Below, in pieces: positions 16,486-27,416 of a stretch of DNA of 64,000 nt. Position 1 is the stretch's first letter; every line of letters begins with the position of its first letter. Under the pieces are notes generated by a model. It had not been told where the DNA came from. It saw only the letters and a list, made by a program, of their open reading frames with translations, and ran no database searches. Both the position numbers and the translations under genes were made by a program. Source of the DNA: Rhizobium lentis (GTDB taxonomy: Bacteria > Pseudomonadota > Alphaproteobacteria > Rhizobiales > Rhizobiaceae); NCBI RefSeq assembly GCF_014200175.1, contig NZ_JACHBD010000003.1:248001-312000 (forward strand), in the 5' to 3' direction.

Positions 16486-18815
16486 TGGCGGTAGGCGACC
16501 GCAAGTATTTTAGTAAACAACTGGTTGCCCTGCTTGTCGGTGCGGCTCTATGTTCCTATTTCGGCAGCGCCCCGGCATCCTACGGCCAGGCCAGCACGCC
16601 TGAGCAAAATATCAAGAATAAGATTCCCGAAGGCGCCAAGCTGCTGCTTTCGGCCAATGAACTCGTCTATAATCGTGACGCCGACCTCGTCTCGGCGGTC
16701 GGCGGCGTGCAGATCAACTATGGCGGCTACAAGATGGTCGCGCAGAAGGTCGAGTACAATCAGAAGACCGGCCGGATGATGGCGATCGGCAATGTCGAGA
16801 TGGTCAGCCCGGACGGCAACCGCATCTATGCCGACAACCTAGACGTGACCGACAACTTTGCCGACGGGTTCCTGAACTCGTTGCGCATCGAGACCTCCGA
16901 CAATACGCGTATCGTCGCCGAAAGCGGCGAGCGTGTCGGCGGTACGAAGATGATTCTCAACAAGGGCGTCTACACCGCCTGCCTTCCCTGCGCCGAAGAT
17001 CCGAAGCGTGCGCCCTTCTGGCAGGTCAAGGCCAAGCGCGTGATCCAAAACGGCGAGACCCATACGATCCGTCTGGAGCGGGCCCGCTTCGAGCTGCTCG
17101 GTTACCCGATTGCCTTCGTGCCGTTCATCGAGGTTCCCGACAATACGGTGAAACGCAAGTCCGGCTTCCTGTTCCCGACGATGAGCCTGTCGCAGAATCT
17201 CGGCTTCGGTCTTTCCATTCCTTATTATTACGTGATCTCGCCGAGCATGGATGCGACGGTCACCGCAACCGGCTACACGGCCCAGGGCTTCCTCGTCGAA
17301 GGCGAATTCCGTCAGCGCTTCGAAAACGGCACGCATATCCTGCGCGTCGCCGGCATCGACCAAGCGAGCCCGGGCAATTTCAGCTCCGGTACGAGCGATG
17401 CCGAAGCCGAACAGCGCGGCATGGTGGCGTCAAAGGCGGAGTTCCGCATCAATCCGCGCTGGACGTTCGGCTGGGACGTCATGATGCAGAGCGACAACAA
17501 TTTCTCGAAGACCTACAAGCTCCGCGGCCTGAGCGGCACGGATCGCACGAACCAGATCTACCTGACCGGCCTCGGCAAACGGAATTATTTCGACATGCGG
17601 GCGTTTTATTTCGACGTCCAGGATGCCGACCGCACGAACACCGCCGAAAAACAGCAGGCGATCGTCTATCCCGCGCTCGATTATCATTATGTCGCCCCCC
17701 AGCCGCTTGCAGGCGGCGAACTGTCCGCGGATGTCAACCTGACGAATATTTCGCGCACACATGACGACTTCTATACTGTCGACGGATTCGACCGCTTCCG
17801 CGGCCTGAAAGGCCAGACGTCGCGCCTGACCGCCGAACTTCAATGGAAACGCACGTACGTCACGCCGACCGGCCTGGTGATCACGCCGCTTCTGGCCGCG
17901 CGCGGCGACGCTTTCGCGCTGAACATGAATGATCCAACCGGTTACGCCGGCAATTACCTTGACGATAATTCCGCCACTCGTTCGATGCTCACCGCCGGCT
18001 TAGAAGTGCGTTATCCAATTCTGATGACGACGGAAAACAGCACCCATATCCTCGAACCGATCGCACAGATCTATGCCCGTCCCGACGAGCAACTCGCCGG
18101 CCGGCTGCCAAACGAGGATGCACAAAGCTTCGTCTTCGATGCCACGTCGCTTTTCGACCGCGACAAGTTCTCAGGCTACGACCGTATTGAAGGCGGCACC
18201 CGCGCCAATGTCGGCGTCCAGTATACCGGGACTTTCGACAGCGGTTACAAGCTGCACGGCATCTTCGGCCAGTCTTACCAGATCGCCGGCCAGAACTCGT
18301 TCGCAACCGATGACCTCGTCAATGTCGGCGCGGATTCTGGCCTCGAAACCGACCGCTCCGATTATGTCGGCCTCGGCGGCGTCGAAACGCCATACGGTGT
18401 GTCCGTCGCCGCCTCCTACCGTCTCGACGAGAAGGATTTCGAGTTCCGGCGCGGCGACCTGACGACGGCCTATCAGAACGACACCTTCCAGACGCAGGTG
18501 ACCTACACCCATCTCAGCGCCCAGCCGGCCTATGGTTTCGCCGAGGACAATGACGAGATCCAGACCAGCAGCAAAGTCAAGTTCAAGGACTACTGGTCGA
18601 TCTTCGGCGGCATCGCGTGGGATCTGAACAATGATGTGATCAGCCGCCGTACACTCGGCCTTTCCTATGAGGACGAATGCACGATCTTCACGATCGCCTA
18701 TACGGACAGCAGGGATTCCGAGGACGAGTCGGCAAGCGACTGGACGATCGGGGCGCGGCTGACTTTCCGGACGCTCGGCGACATCAAGATCGGCACCGAT
18801 ACCCTCTCCAACTAG
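16485..18815 (+). CDS. lptD: LPS-assembly outer membrane protein LptD
   Basis: 776 residues. GTG start at 16485 overlapping the lptG TAG by one base, with AGGAGG 6 nt upstream. A signal peptide ends near residue 35. An N-terminal OstA/LptA-like domain (about 60-200, LSANELVYNRDADLV onward) precedes a large C-terminal beta-barrel. With the lipoprotein LptE (not seen here) it inserts LPS in the outer leaflet. Two Cys at about 166 and 169 and a later one may form the disulfides that LptD needs. Confidence 0.95.
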   Translation: MAVGDRKYFSKQLVALLVGAALCSYFGSAPASYGQASTPEQNIKNKIPEGAKLLLSANELVYNRDADLVSAVGGVQINYGGYKMVAQKVEYNQKTGRMMAIGNVEMVSPDGNRIYADNLDVTDNFADGFLNSLRIETSDNTRIVAESGERVGGTKMILNKGVYTACLPCAEDPKRAPFWQVKAKRVIQNGETHTIRLERARFELLGYPIAFVPFIEVPDNTVKRKSGFLFPTMSLSQNLGFGLSIPYYYVISPSMDATVTATGYTAQGFLVEGEFRQRFENGTHILRVAGIDQASPGNFSSGTSDAEAEQRGMVASKAEFRINPRWTFGWDVMMQSDNNFSKTYKLRGLSGTDRTNQIYLTGLGKRNYFDMRAFYFDVQDADRTNTAEKQQAIVYPALDYHYVAPQPLAGGELSADVNLTNISRTHDDFYTVDGFDRFRGLKGQTSRLTAELQWKRTYVTPTGLVITPLLAARGDAFALNMNDPTGYAGNYLDDNSATRSMLTAGLEVRYPILMTTENSTHILEPIAQIYARPDEQLAGRLPNEDAQSFVFDATSLFDRDKFSGYDRIEGGTRANVGVQYTGTFDSGYKLHGIFGQSYQIAGQNSFATDDLVNVGADSGLETDRSDYVGLGGVETPYGVSVAASYRLDEKDFEFRRGDLTTAYQNDTFQTQVTYTHLSAQPAYGFAEDNDEIQTSSKVKFKDYWSIFGGIAWDLNNDVISRRTLGLSYEDECTIFTIAYTDSRDSEDESASDWTIGARLTFRTLGDIKIGTDTLSN

Positions 18816-18999
18816 CGGGCGGACGGCGTGAATATCACCTCAAGTCATTCTTTCGCCGTAAGCCTGTGCAGGACATTGCCGCCAGTCGATATCTGAGGCA
18901 TAGGGGATTTGCGCCGTGACGGAAGCGATTTCCGCGTGTCTCGCACTGTGGTAGGAACGCCGCGAACAACGTCTCGCGGCGCTATTGGGAGGTCAACAG

Positions 19000-19944
19000 A
19001 TGACTGACGCGAAAAAAGCCATAACCGCCTTTCTCGCCGGCGCAGCACTTGCCTTGCTGACAGGCCTTGCGGGCCCGGCGCTGGCGGCAAGCGAAGTGCA
19101 GGCCGTGGTGAACGGCACTGCCATCACCAGCGGCGATGTCGCCAAGCGACAGGCCTTCCTGCGCCTGCAGCATACGGCAGCCGATGCCAAGACCGCCAAG
19201 GAGCAGTTGATCGACGAAACGCTCAAGCGGCAGGAGGTCGCCCGCGTCCATATGTCGGTTTCGCAGCAGGACGTCGATGCGTCTTTCGCGCGCTTTTCGG
19301 CCGGCAACAAGCTTTCCGTCGAGCAGATGTCGCAGATCCTCGACCGTGCCGGCGTCGGCGTCGACCATTTCAAAGGCTTCATCGCCGTGCAGATGAGCTG
19401 GCCGCGTGTCGTCAATGCGCGTTACGGCTCGACCTCGCGGCTGTCGAATTACGATCTCGTCTCGCGCATGATGCAGAACAACAAGCAGAAGCCGGTGACG
19501 ACGGAATATATGCTCCAGCAGATCATCTTCGTTATCCCGCAAGCCAAGCGCGCCGCCATCACCGGCAAGCGCAAGGGCGAAGCCGAGGCGTCGCGCTCGA
19601 AATTCCCCGGCTGCGACCAGGCAAAGGTCTTCGCCGCAACGATGCGCGATGTCGCCGTGCGCGACCTTGGCAGGATGCTCGCTCCCGAGATCCCGCCGGA
19701 TTGGAAGCCGCTCGTCGAGCAGGCCAAGGGCAACACGACCGGCACCCGCGTTACCGACAAGGGCGTCGAATACCTGGCGATCTGCAGCCAGCGCCAGGTC
19801 TCCGACGACCAGGCCGCTGAAATGGTCTTCCGTCAGGAGGATCTCGACAAGTCCAAGGCCGGCAAGAACGGTCCGCCGGAGAATGAGAACAGCAAGAAAT
19901 ACCTAGATGAACTGCGCAAGAAGGCGCAGATCGCCTATCGCTGA
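19000..19944 (+). CDS. SurA N-terminal domain periplasmic chaperone / peptidyl-prolyl isomerase
   Basis: 314 residues from ATG 19000 (GGGAGG upstream). A Sec signal ends at ALA about residue 29. The next 110 residues match the SurA N-terminal chaperone fold (VVNGTAITSGDVAKRQAFL). A shorter region after 165 could be one parvulin-type domain, reduced relative to E. coli SurA, which has two. SurA helps fold outer-membrane barrels such as LptD, encoded just upstream. Two Cys (about 204 and 260) may pair. The isomerase activity is uncertain. Confidence 0.85.
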   Translation: MTDAKKAITAFLAGAALALLTGLAGPALAASEVQAVVNGTAITSGDVAKRQAFLRLQHTAADAKTAKEQLIDETLKRQEVARVHMSVSQQDVDASFARFSAGNKLSVEQMSQILDRAGVGVDHFKGFIAVQMSWPRVVNARYGSTSRLSNYDLVSRMMQNNKQKPVTTEYMLQQIIFVIPQAKRAAITGKRKGEAEASRSKFPGCDQAKVFAATMRDVAVRDLGRMLAPEIPPDWKPLVEQAKGNTTGTRVTDKGVEYLAICSQRQVSDDQAAEMVFRQEDLDKSKAGKNGPPENENSKKYLDELRKKAQIAYR

Positions 19945-19950
19945 CCGACG

Positions 19951-20979
19951 ATGGCGACACCGTTCTCACGACCGCTTGCACTGAGCCAGGGCGATCCCGC
20001 CGGCATCGGGCCGGATATCACGCTGATGGCCTGGCTTCGGCGGCGTGAACTCGGGCTCCCGCCTTTTTTCCTGATCGGCGATCCTGATGTCTTGGCCTTG
20101 CGAGCCCGCCAGCTCAACCTGGCGGTTTCTATCCGTGAGATCGCCAGGGCCGACGAGGCCATCGGCATATTTGCCGATGCGCTGCCCGTCATCAGCGTGC
20201 CGGCCGGCATCGAGGTGGTGGCCGGTGAACCGCATGTGGCAACGGCCAAAGGCACGATCGCGGCGATCGAAAAAGCCGTATCGCTTGTCATCGGAGGCGA
20301 GGCGCTCGCGGTCGTCACCAATCCGATCGCCAAGGCCGTTCTCTATGAGGCGGGCTTTCGCTTTCCCGGCCATACCGAATTTCTCGCCGATCTGGCTGCC
20401 AGGGCAACCGGCAGCCCGGTGACCCCTGTCATGATGCTGTCCGGACCGAAGCTCAGGGCCATTCCCGTCACCATTCACATTCCGCTTCGAGACGTGCCGC
20501 AGGCGCTGACGGAGGAATTGGTCATGGAAACCTGCAGGATCGCTCACGACGATCTGAGGCAGCGCTTCGGTATCGATGCGCCGCGGCTCGCGGTTGCCGG
20601 CCTCAATCCGCATGCCGGTGAAACCGGGACGATCGGGAGGGAAGACGAGGATGTCATCCGCCCGGCCATCGAGCGCCTGCGCGACGAGGGCATTGACGCC
20701 ATCGGCCCCCTGCCCGCCGATACGATGTTCCATGACGAGGCGCGGGTGCGATACGACGTCGCCATCTGCATGTATCACGATCAGGCCCTGATCCCCGCCA
20801 AGGCGCTCGGCTTCGACGACAGCGTCAACGTCACGCTCGGACTTCCCTTCGTGCGCACCTCGCCGGATCACGGCACCGCTTTCGGCATTGCCGGCAAAGG
20901 GCTGGCGCGCGAGCAGAGCCTCGTTGCGGCGCTGAAGCTCGCCTTTCACCTCGGCCGCACTTGGGAAAGCCGCCGCTGA
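19951..20979 (+). CDS. pdxA: 4-hydroxythreonine-4-phosphate dehydrogenase
   Basis: 342 residues. It oxidises 4-phosphohydroxy-L-threonine in DXP-dependent pyridoxal phosphate synthesis. Conserved pieces: [13 protein letters not shown] at the N-terminus, [12 protein letters not shown] (metal His about 140), GLNPHAGE (His about 215) and [11 protein letters not shown] (His about 270). It begins 6 nt after the SurA-like gene, and its TGA overlaps the rsmA ATG by one base. The surA-pdxA-rsmA order is also known from enterobacteria. Confidence 0.96.
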   Translation: MATPFSRPLALSQGDPAGIGPDITLMAWLRRRELGLPPFFLIGDPDVLALRARQLNLAVSIREIARADEAIGIFADALPVISVPAGIEVVAGEPHVATAKGTIAAIEKAVSLVIGGEALAVVTNPIAKAVLYEAGFRFPGHTEFLADLAARATGSPVTPVMMLSGPKLRAIPVTIHIPLRDVPQALTEELVMETCRIAHDDLRQRFGIDAPRLAVAGLNPHAGETGTIGREDEDVIRPAIERLRDEGIDAIGPLPADTMFHDEARVRYDVAICMYHDQALIPAKALGFDDSVNVTLGLPFVRTSPDHGTAFGIAGKGLAREQSLVAALKLAFHLGRTWESRR

Positions 20980-21806
20980 TGGCAGCACTCGATGGCCTGC
21001 CGCCGCTTCGCGACGTCATTCAGCGTCACGGCCTCGATGCGCGAAAGGCGCTCGGGCAGAACTTCCTGCTGGATCTCAACCTGACGCAGAAGATCGCCCG
21101 CACGGCCGGCGCGCTCGAAGAAACGACCGTGATCGAGGTCGGCCCAGGCCCAGGTGGGCTGACGCGCGCGATCCTGGCCCTCGGCGCCAGGAAGGTGATC
21201 GCCATCGAGCGGGACACGCGCTGCCTGCCGGCTCTCGCCGAGATCGCCGATCACTATCCGGGCCGGTTGGAGGTGATCGAAGGCGATGCGCTGAAGACGG
21301 ATTTCGAGTCCCTGGCGCCGGAAGGCCCGGTCAAGATCCTCGCCAACCTGCCCTACAATGTCGGCACGCAGTTGCTGGTCAACTGGCTGCTGCCGAGGGC
21401 TTGGCCGCCGTTCTGGCAGTCGCTGACGCTGATGTTTCAGAAGGAAGTCGGCGAGCGTATCGTCGCCAGCGAGGACGACGACCATTACGGCCGTCTCGGC
21501 GTGCTCTGCGGCTGGCGGACCGAGGCGCGCATGGCCTTTGACGTGTCACCGCAAGCCTTCACGCCGCCGCCGAAGGTGACGTCGACGGTGGTGCATCTGA
21601 CGCCCCGGGAAAATCCCATCCCCTGCTCCGTCGCCAATCTGGAAAAGGTGACGCAGGCCGCCTTCGGCCAGCGCCGCAAAATGCTGCGCCAGAGCCTGAA
21701 GCCCCTCGGCGGCGAGAGTTTGCTCGTCAAGGCCGGGATCGATCCGGCGCGGCGAGCGGAGACGTTGTCCGTCGAGGAATTCTGCCTTCTGGCAAACAGC
21801 CTTTAA
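20979..21806 (+). CDS. rsmA: 16S rRNA (adenine1518-N6/adenine1519-N6)-dimethyltransferase
   Basis: 275 residues from ATG 20979. It dimethylates two adjacent adenines in the 3' hairpin of 16S rRNA late in 30S assembly. SAM-binding motif [14 protein letters not shown] (about 48-61), acidic VIAIERD, and catalytic NLPYN (about 119-123) are present. The longer frame from 20961 adds six residues encoded within pdxA and is not needed. It is the last gene of the lptF to rsmA run; convergent gmk follows. Confidence 0.96.
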   Translation: MAALDGLPPLRDVIQRHGLDARKALGQNFLLDLNLTQKIARTAGALEETTVIEVGPGPGGLTRAILALGARKVIAIERDTRCLPALAEIADHYPGRLEVIEGDALKTDFESLAPEGPVKILANLPYNVGTQLLVNWLLPRAWPPFWQSLTLMFQKEVGERIVASEDDDHYGRLGVLCGWRTEARMAFDVSPQAFTPPPKVTSTVVHLTPRENPIPCSVANLEKVTQAAFGQRRKMLRQSLKPLGGESLLVKAGIDPARRAETLSVEEFCLLANSL

Positions 21807-21850
21807 AGCGCCCTCAACCGCTGTGCAGCCTTGCGCGATATGCTTTTAAT

Positions 21851-22513
<663 letters not shown>

Positions 22514-22516
22514 GTC

Positions 22517-23404
22517 CTACTCCAAATTCTGGACCTGCTCGCGGAACTGGTCGATCACGACTTTCAACTCGATGCCGGCGGCGGTAACCGCCGAGGCATT
22601 CGACTTCGAGCAGATGGTATTCGATTCGCGGTTAAATTCCTGTGCAAGGAAGTCCAGCCGGCGTCCGGCAGGCCCCCCTTTCACCAGGAGATCGCGCGCT
22701 GCAGCGATATGCGCCTTCAGGCGGTCGATTTCCTCGCGCAGATCCGCCTTGGTTGCCAACAGCGCGGCTTCGGCATGCAGTCTGTCGCGGTCAAGCGCGG
22801 CCATGCCGTCCATCAACAAGGCGACCTGTGCCGCGAGCCGGGAGGCGATCTCCTGCGGCGAGCGCGAGGGATCCGTCTCGATCGTCCGCGTCAGGCCCTC
22901 GATCGTTGCGACGTGGTCGAGAAGGATGCGGGAGAGCGCCGCGCCTTCCTGCTCGCGCATCGCCCGGAGGTCGGCAAGCGCGCCCATGAGGCCGGCGGCA
23001 ATATCGGCATCCCGGGCGGCCAGCGCCTCCTCGCCGTCCTCACCCTCGCGGAACTCCACGATGCCGCGCACCAGAAGCAGCGTATCGAGCTTCAGCGGCG
23101 AAGGATCGATTACGTCCACCAGCTGCTCGCGCATCGCAAGCACGGCGGCAAGCGCTTGTCTGTTCAGCACCGCCTCGAAACGGTTCTCGTCGGCAGTGAC
23201 CGAAAGCGAAGCCTGCAGGTTGCCGCGGCTGAAACTTTCGCCGGCAAGGCGGCGGACCTCCGCCTCCATGCGTTCAAGGCCGGGCGGCAGGCGCAGGCGC
23301 AGGTCGAAGCCCTTGCCGTTGACCGAGCGCAACTCCCATGCCCAGCGCCAGCGGCCGCTCGTTCCCTCGCGCCGCGCAAAACCGGTCATGGACTGCAAAG
23401 CCAT
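22517..23404 (-). CDS. yicC: YicC/YloC family protein (putative endoribonuclease)
   Basis: 295 residues from ATG 23404, which has GGGAGG upstream. The start MALQSMTGFAR and the ELRSVNGKGFDLRLRLP stretch are the family hallmark; the C-terminal DUF1732 part ends in a predicted helix pair. YicC homologues have been linked to stationary-phase survival and RNA turnover, with ribonuclease activity reported for the E. coli protein. The open frame continues upstream but lies over mltG in another frame. Confidence 0.92.
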   Translation of the reverse strand: MALQSMTGFARREGTSGRWRWAWELRSVNGKGFDLRLRLPPGLERMEAEVRRLAGESFSRGNLQASLSVTADENRFEAVLNRQALAAVLAMREQLVDVIDPSPLKLDTLLLVRGIVEFREGEDGEEALAARDADIAAGLMGALADLRAMREQEGAALSRILLDHVATIEGLTRTIETDPSRSPQEIASRLAAQVALLMDGMAALDRDRLHAEAALLATKADLREEIDRLKAHIAAARDLLVKGGPAGRRLDFLAQEFNRESNTICSKSNASAVTAAGIELKVVIDQFREQVQNLE

Positions 23405-23423
23405 GCGAGCCTCCCGAAATCTG

Positions 23424-24647
23424 TCAGTTGATCTTCTTTTTCTTCGGCGGCACGACAGTTGCGCCGTTCTCGCCCGGCTGCTCTTCCGGCTGGCCATCGA
23501 CCGCAATATTCGGATCCGAACCCTTGTCAGCCTCGAGCTTGCGCCAGCGCTTGACGTTGGCATTGTGCTCTTCGAGCGTCGCGGCGAAAACGTGGCCGCC
23601 AGTGCCGTCGGCGACGAAATAGAGATCCTGGGTTTTCCAAGGGTTGGCGACGGCTTCCAGCGCATCCTTGCCGGGATTGGCGATCGGCGTCGGCGGCAGA
23701 CCCTTGATGACATAGGTATTATAGGGCGTGTCCCGCTTCAGGTCCGACTGGTAGATCGGCCGGTCGGCCGGCTTTCCCTCGCCCCCGAAGAGCCCGTAGA
23801 TGATCGTCGGATCGGACTGCAGGCGCATGCCCTTGCCAAGCCGGTTCAGGAAAACGGAGGCGACATGGGCACGTTCGTCGGGAACGCCGGTCTCCTTCTC
23901 GACGATGGAGGCGAGGGTGACGAATTCTTGCTTGGATCGCAGCGGCAGCGAGGAATCACGCTTGTCCCAGACCTGATCGACGAGCTTCTGCTGTGCCGCC
24001 GCCATCTGTTCGATGATTTCCGAACGCTTGGTGCCACGCGAGAACTTGTAGGTGTCAGGACGCAGGCTGCCTTCGGCCGGCAGTGCGGCCGGCAGGTCAC
24101 CTTCCAGGACCGGATCCTGCAGCATCCGGTCAAACATCTGGCGAACCGTCAGGCCTTCGGGGAAGGATACCGAATAGAGGATGGACTTGCCCGATTTCAG
24201 CAGCTCCATGATATCGCTCATGGAGGCTTTCGCCTTGATCTCGTATTCGCCCGCCTTCAAGCTCTCGCCGGCGGAAAGATGCGTCGCCGTCAGATATCGG
24301 AAGATGCGGGCATCGGAGATGATCGCATTGCGCTCGAGGTTCGAAGCGATTTCGGCGAGACCCGCGCCGTTGCGGACGATGAAATTGGTGTTCGTCTGCA
24401 GCGGACCCGGGCTCTGATAGGTCGATGTCGCGTAGTAGAAGGCGATGACCGCGACGACGCAGACCAGGACCGCCATCGTCATGATGAAGTTCAGAAAGAG
24501 GACGATCTGGCTGCGCGCGTTCCTGGAGCGCTTCGGCGGCTCCGGAACACGCTCCGGACGCAGGGCCTCGTTCGGCGACTTCGGGATGATCGGTCCCTTC
24601 TGCGCTTGGCTGTCGTTCCTCTGGTTCGTCGTATCGCTCACCGGCAA
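23424..24647 (-). CDS. mltG: endolytic transglycosylase MltG (YceG)
   Basis: 407 residues. A cytoplasmic N-terminus rich in Pro and charges is followed by one membrane helix (about 47-70, FLNFIMTMAVLVCVVAVIAF) and a periplasmic LysM-like plus YceG domain. The catalytic Glu lies in ASIVEKETG (about 250). MltG cleaves nascent glycan strands and is thought to terminate their growth. The gene lies 19 nt upstream of yicC and 124 nt downstream of fabF. Confidence 0.94.
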   Translation of the reverse strand: MPVSDTTNQRNDSQAQKGPIIPKSPNEALRPERVPEPPKRSRNARSQIVLFLNFIMTMAVLVCVVAVIAFYYATSTYQSPGPLQTNTNFIVRNGAGLAEIASNLERNAIISDARIFRYLTATHLSAGESLKAGEYEIKAKASMSDIMELLKSGKSILYSVSFPEGLTVRQMFDRMLQDPVLEGDLPAALPAEGSLRPDTYKFSRGTKRSEIIEQMAAAQQKLVDQVWDKRDSSLPLRSKQEFVTLASIVEKETGVPDERAHVASVFLNRLGKGMRLQSDPTIIYGLFGGEGKPADRPIYQSDLKRDTPYNTYVIKGLPPTPIANPGKDALEAVANPWKTQDLYFVADGTGGHVFAATLEEHNANVKRWRKLEADKGSDPNIAVDGQPEEQPGENGATVVPPKKKKIN

Positions 24648-24771
24648 TCCTCTAAAACTTGGCCCTCATTCCGCTATTTCGCGAAGCAATGCGGCAAAAG
24701 CAGGTTCTGCCACAGTTCAACGAAGCCGCTGCCGGTCGTTCAACTCCAGCGCGCCCGCTATGGCAAGCCCT

Positions 24772-26034
24772 TTACTGCGCGTAACGGCGCAGCACGAGCG
24801 ACGCGTTCGTGCCGCCGAATCCGAACGAATTGGACAGGGCCACGTTGATTTCTCGCTCGCGCGCCTTGTGCGGAACAAGATCGATCGCCGTCTCGCGTTC
24901 GGGATTGTCGAGATTGAGCGTCGGCGGCGCGATATTGTCACGGATGGCCAGCGTCGCGAAGATCGCCTCGATGGCGCCGGCCGCGCCGAGAAGGTGTCCG
25001 GTCGCCGACTTGGTTGAGGACATGGAGATCTTCGACGCCGCATTGCCGACCAGCCGCTCGACCGCTCCGAGTTCGATCGTGTCGGCCATGGTCGAAGTAC
25101 CATGGGCGTTGATGTAGTCGATATCGGCCGGCGTCAACCCGGCGCGCTTCAGCGCCATCGCCATGCAGCGACCGGCCCCCTCGCCGTCTTCGGACGGCGC
25201 GGTGATATGATAGGCATCGCCCGATAGGCCGTAACCGACGACCTCGGCGTAAATCCTGGCGCCGCGCGCCCTGGCATGTTCCAGTTCTTCGAGCACGACG
25301 ATGCCGGCGCCCTCGCCCATGACGAAGCCGTCGCGGTCGCGGTCATAGGGGCGCGAGGCCTTCTGCGGATCGTCGTTGTGCTGGGTCGACAGCGCTTTGC
25401 AGGCGGCAAAGCCTGCGAGCGAAATGCGGCTGACGGGGGATTCCGTGCCGCCTGCGACCATGACGTCGGCATCGCCAAGCGCGATCAGGCGCGCGGCATC
25501 GCCGATCGCATGCGCGCCCGTCGAGCAGGCGGTGACGACCGAATGATTGGGTCCGCGCAGCTTGTGGCGGATCGACACCTGACCGGAAACCAGATTGATC
25601 AGGCGGCCGGGAATGAAGAAGGGGGAGATACGGCGCGGGCCCTTGTCGCGCAGGGTGTAGCCTGCCTCGACGATGCCTTCGATGCCGCCGATACCGGAGC
25701 CGATCAGCACGCCGGTGGCGATCTGGTCCTCGTCGCTCTCGGGATGCCAGTTCGCGTCGGCAAGCGCCATGTCGGCGGCAGCCATGCCGTAGATGATAAA
25801 GGGATCGACCTTGCGCTGTTCCTTCGGCTCCATCCACTGATCGACATTGAAGGTGCCGTCGGCGCCGTCACCGAGCGGAATACGGCAGGCGATCTTGGCG
25901 GGAAGGTCGTCGACCTCGAATTCGGTGACGAGGCGAGCGCCGTTCTGGCCGGCGAGCAGCCGCGACCACGTCACCTCAGTCCCGCATCCCAAGGGTGATA
26001 CCATGCCGGTACCAGTGATGACGACACGTCTCAT
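24772..26034 (-). CDS. fabF: beta-ketoacyl-ACP synthase II
   Basis: 420 residues, typical of FabF. It condenses acyl-ACP with malonyl-ACP in fatty-acid elongation. The Cys-His-His triad is visible: TACSTGAHAIGDA (Cys about 170), NAHGTSTMADT and SATGHLLGAAG. It is encoded 92 nt downstream of acpP in the same direction, completing a leftward fabD-fabG-acpP-fabF block. Confidence 0.97.
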   Translation of the reverse strand: MRRVVITGTGMVSPLGCGTEVTWSRLLAGQNGARLVTEFEVDDLPAKIACRIPLGDGADGTFNVDQWMEPKEQRKVDPFIIYGMAAADMALADANWHPESDEDQIATGVLIGSGIGGIEGIVEAGYTLRDKGPRRISPFFIPGRLINLVSGQVSIRHKLRGPNHSVVTACSTGAHAIGDAARLIALGDADVMVAGGTESPVSRISLAGFAACKALSTQHNDDPQKASRPYDRDRDGFVMGEGAGIVVLEELEHARARGARIYAEVVGYGLSGDAYHITAPSEDGEGAGRCMAMALKRAGLTPADIDYINAHGTSTMADTIELGAVERLVGNAASKISMSSTKSATGHLLGAAGAIEAIFATLAIRDNIAPPTLNLDNPERETAIDLVPHKAREREINVALSNSFGFGGTNASLVLRRYAQ

Positions 26035-26126
26035 CGCGTGCTTCCCCCGTCTCTTATGTTCTATGGAGAAATAGGCCGAAAAGAAAAGGGCGGACTCCAG
26101 GCCCGCCCTTTCTCAAATCTACAGGA

Positions 26127-26363
26127 TCAGGCCTGGGCCTTCTCAATAAACTTCACTGCATCGCCAACCGTCAGGATCGAGTCGGCAGCGTCGTCGGGGA
26201 TTTCAACGCCGAATTCTTCTTCGAAAGCCATGACAAGTTCGACCGTGTCGAGCGAGTCGGCGCCCAGATCGTCGATAAAGCTGGCGCTCTCGACGACCTT
26301 GTCGGCATCGACGCCAAGATGATCAATAACAATTTTCTTTACGCGTTCTGCGATATCGCTCAT
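26127..26363 (-). CDS. acpP: acyl carrier protein
   Basis: 78 residues, acidic, with [10 protein letters not shown]; Ser37 takes the 4'-phosphopantetheine arm. It carries acyl intermediates for fatty-acid and lipid A synthesis. GAGGAAA precedes the ATG. The 285 bp before it, back to the fabG stop, suggest its own strong promoter, as usual for this abundant protein. Confidence 0.98.
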   Translation of the reverse strand: MSDIAERVKKIVIDHLGVDADKVVESASFIDDLGADSLDTVELVMAFEEEFGVEIPDDAADSILTVGDAVKFIEKAQA

Positions 26364-26648
26364 GTCGGTTTCCTCGACCTTATGTCCTGATCGGAATGCC
26401 GTTGCGGCACCCTACCCTGTTTCAGCCTGCGATGTATTCAGACATCCTCGGCAAACTCGTTTACCCGGCTTCAGAGATTTCCGAGGCTTGCGAAAAGCCC
26501 GCCGGTCCGTCTGCTTTCTCGGGACGACTGTTCACAGTCATGGCCCGCTTAACATGGTTTAAGTCTGCCGCAAAGCCAGAAAATCAACGCTTCGTGATTG
26601 CTCAACATGCTATTGGCGGAATTATCCCTGCGCCGATGGTTTGTCGTT
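26364..26648. other. intergenic region between fabG and acpP
   Basis: 285 bp with no convincing reading frame. Its position upstream of leftward acpP makes it the likely site of the acpP promoter and leader. I could not identify a good -35/-10 pair or a fabG terminator in it. Confidence 0.5.
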
Positions 26649-27386
26649 TCAGATCATCGCCATGCCGCCGTTTACGTGCAGCGTCTGACCGGTCATGTAG
26701 GCAGCCTCGGAGGACGCAAGATAGGCAACCGCCGAAGCGACTTCGCCGCCCGTGCCCATCCGCTTCATCGGGATCGTCCCCATGATAGCTTCCTTCTGTT
26801 TATCGTTCAGCTTGCCGGTCATGGCGCTTTCGATGAAGCCGGGTGCGACACAGTTGACGGTCACGTTGCGGGTGGCGATTTCCTGCGCCAGCGACTTGGT
26901 GAAACCGATCATGCCGGCCTTGGAGGCGCAATAGTTGGCCTGCCCCGGATTGCCGGTAACGCCGACGACGGAGGTGATGTTGATGATGCGGCCATAACGG
27001 CGGCGCATCATCGGGTGCGTCAACTCGCGCGTCAGGCGGAACGTCGACGTCAGATTGACTTCGAGGACGGCGTCCCAGTCCTCGTCGCTCATGCGCACGA
27101 AGAGGCCGTCCCTGGTGATGCCGGCATTATTGACGAGGATATCGACGCCTTCGAGTTCGGCTTCGGCCTTCTGGCCGAGCGCCTTGACCTCGTCGCGGTC
27201 CGACAGGTTGGCCGGGAAGATCTTGACGCGCTCGCCGAGCTCGGCCGCCAGCGCTTCCAGCTTCTCGACGCGGGTGCCGTGCAGGCCGACGATGGCGCCC
27301 TGCTTATGAAGAAGGCGGGCGATTTCCTCGCCGATACCACCCGATGCGCCGGTGACGAGAGCCTTGCGGCCGGAAAGATCGAACAT
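26649..27386 (-). CDS. fabG: 3-oxoacyl-ACP reductase
   Basis: 245 residues from ATG 27386. An SDR enzyme reducing beta-ketoacyl-ACP with NADPH. TGASGGIGEEIARLL binds the cofactor (about 12-26), NNAGI is near 85, and the catalytic Ser-Tyr-Lys set includes YCASKAG (Tyr about 151). The frame extends to 27416, but MFDLSGRKALVTG is the conserved start. It lies 30 nt downstream of fabD. Confidence 0.97.
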   Translation of the reverse strand: MFDLSGRKALVTGASGGIGEEIARLLHKQGAIVGLHGTRVEKLEALAAELGERVKIFPANLSDRDEVKALGQKAEAELEGVDILVNNAGITRDGLFVRMSDEDWDAVLEVNLTSTFRLTRELTHPMMRRRYGRIINITSVVGVTGNPGQANYCASKAGMIGFTKSLAQEIATRNVTVNCVAPGFIESAMTGKLNDKQKEAIMGTIPMKRMGTGGEVASAVAYLASSEAAYMTGQTLHVNGGMAMI

Positions 27387-27416
27387 GGAAACGTTCCTTA
27401 TATCTGGAGATATCAA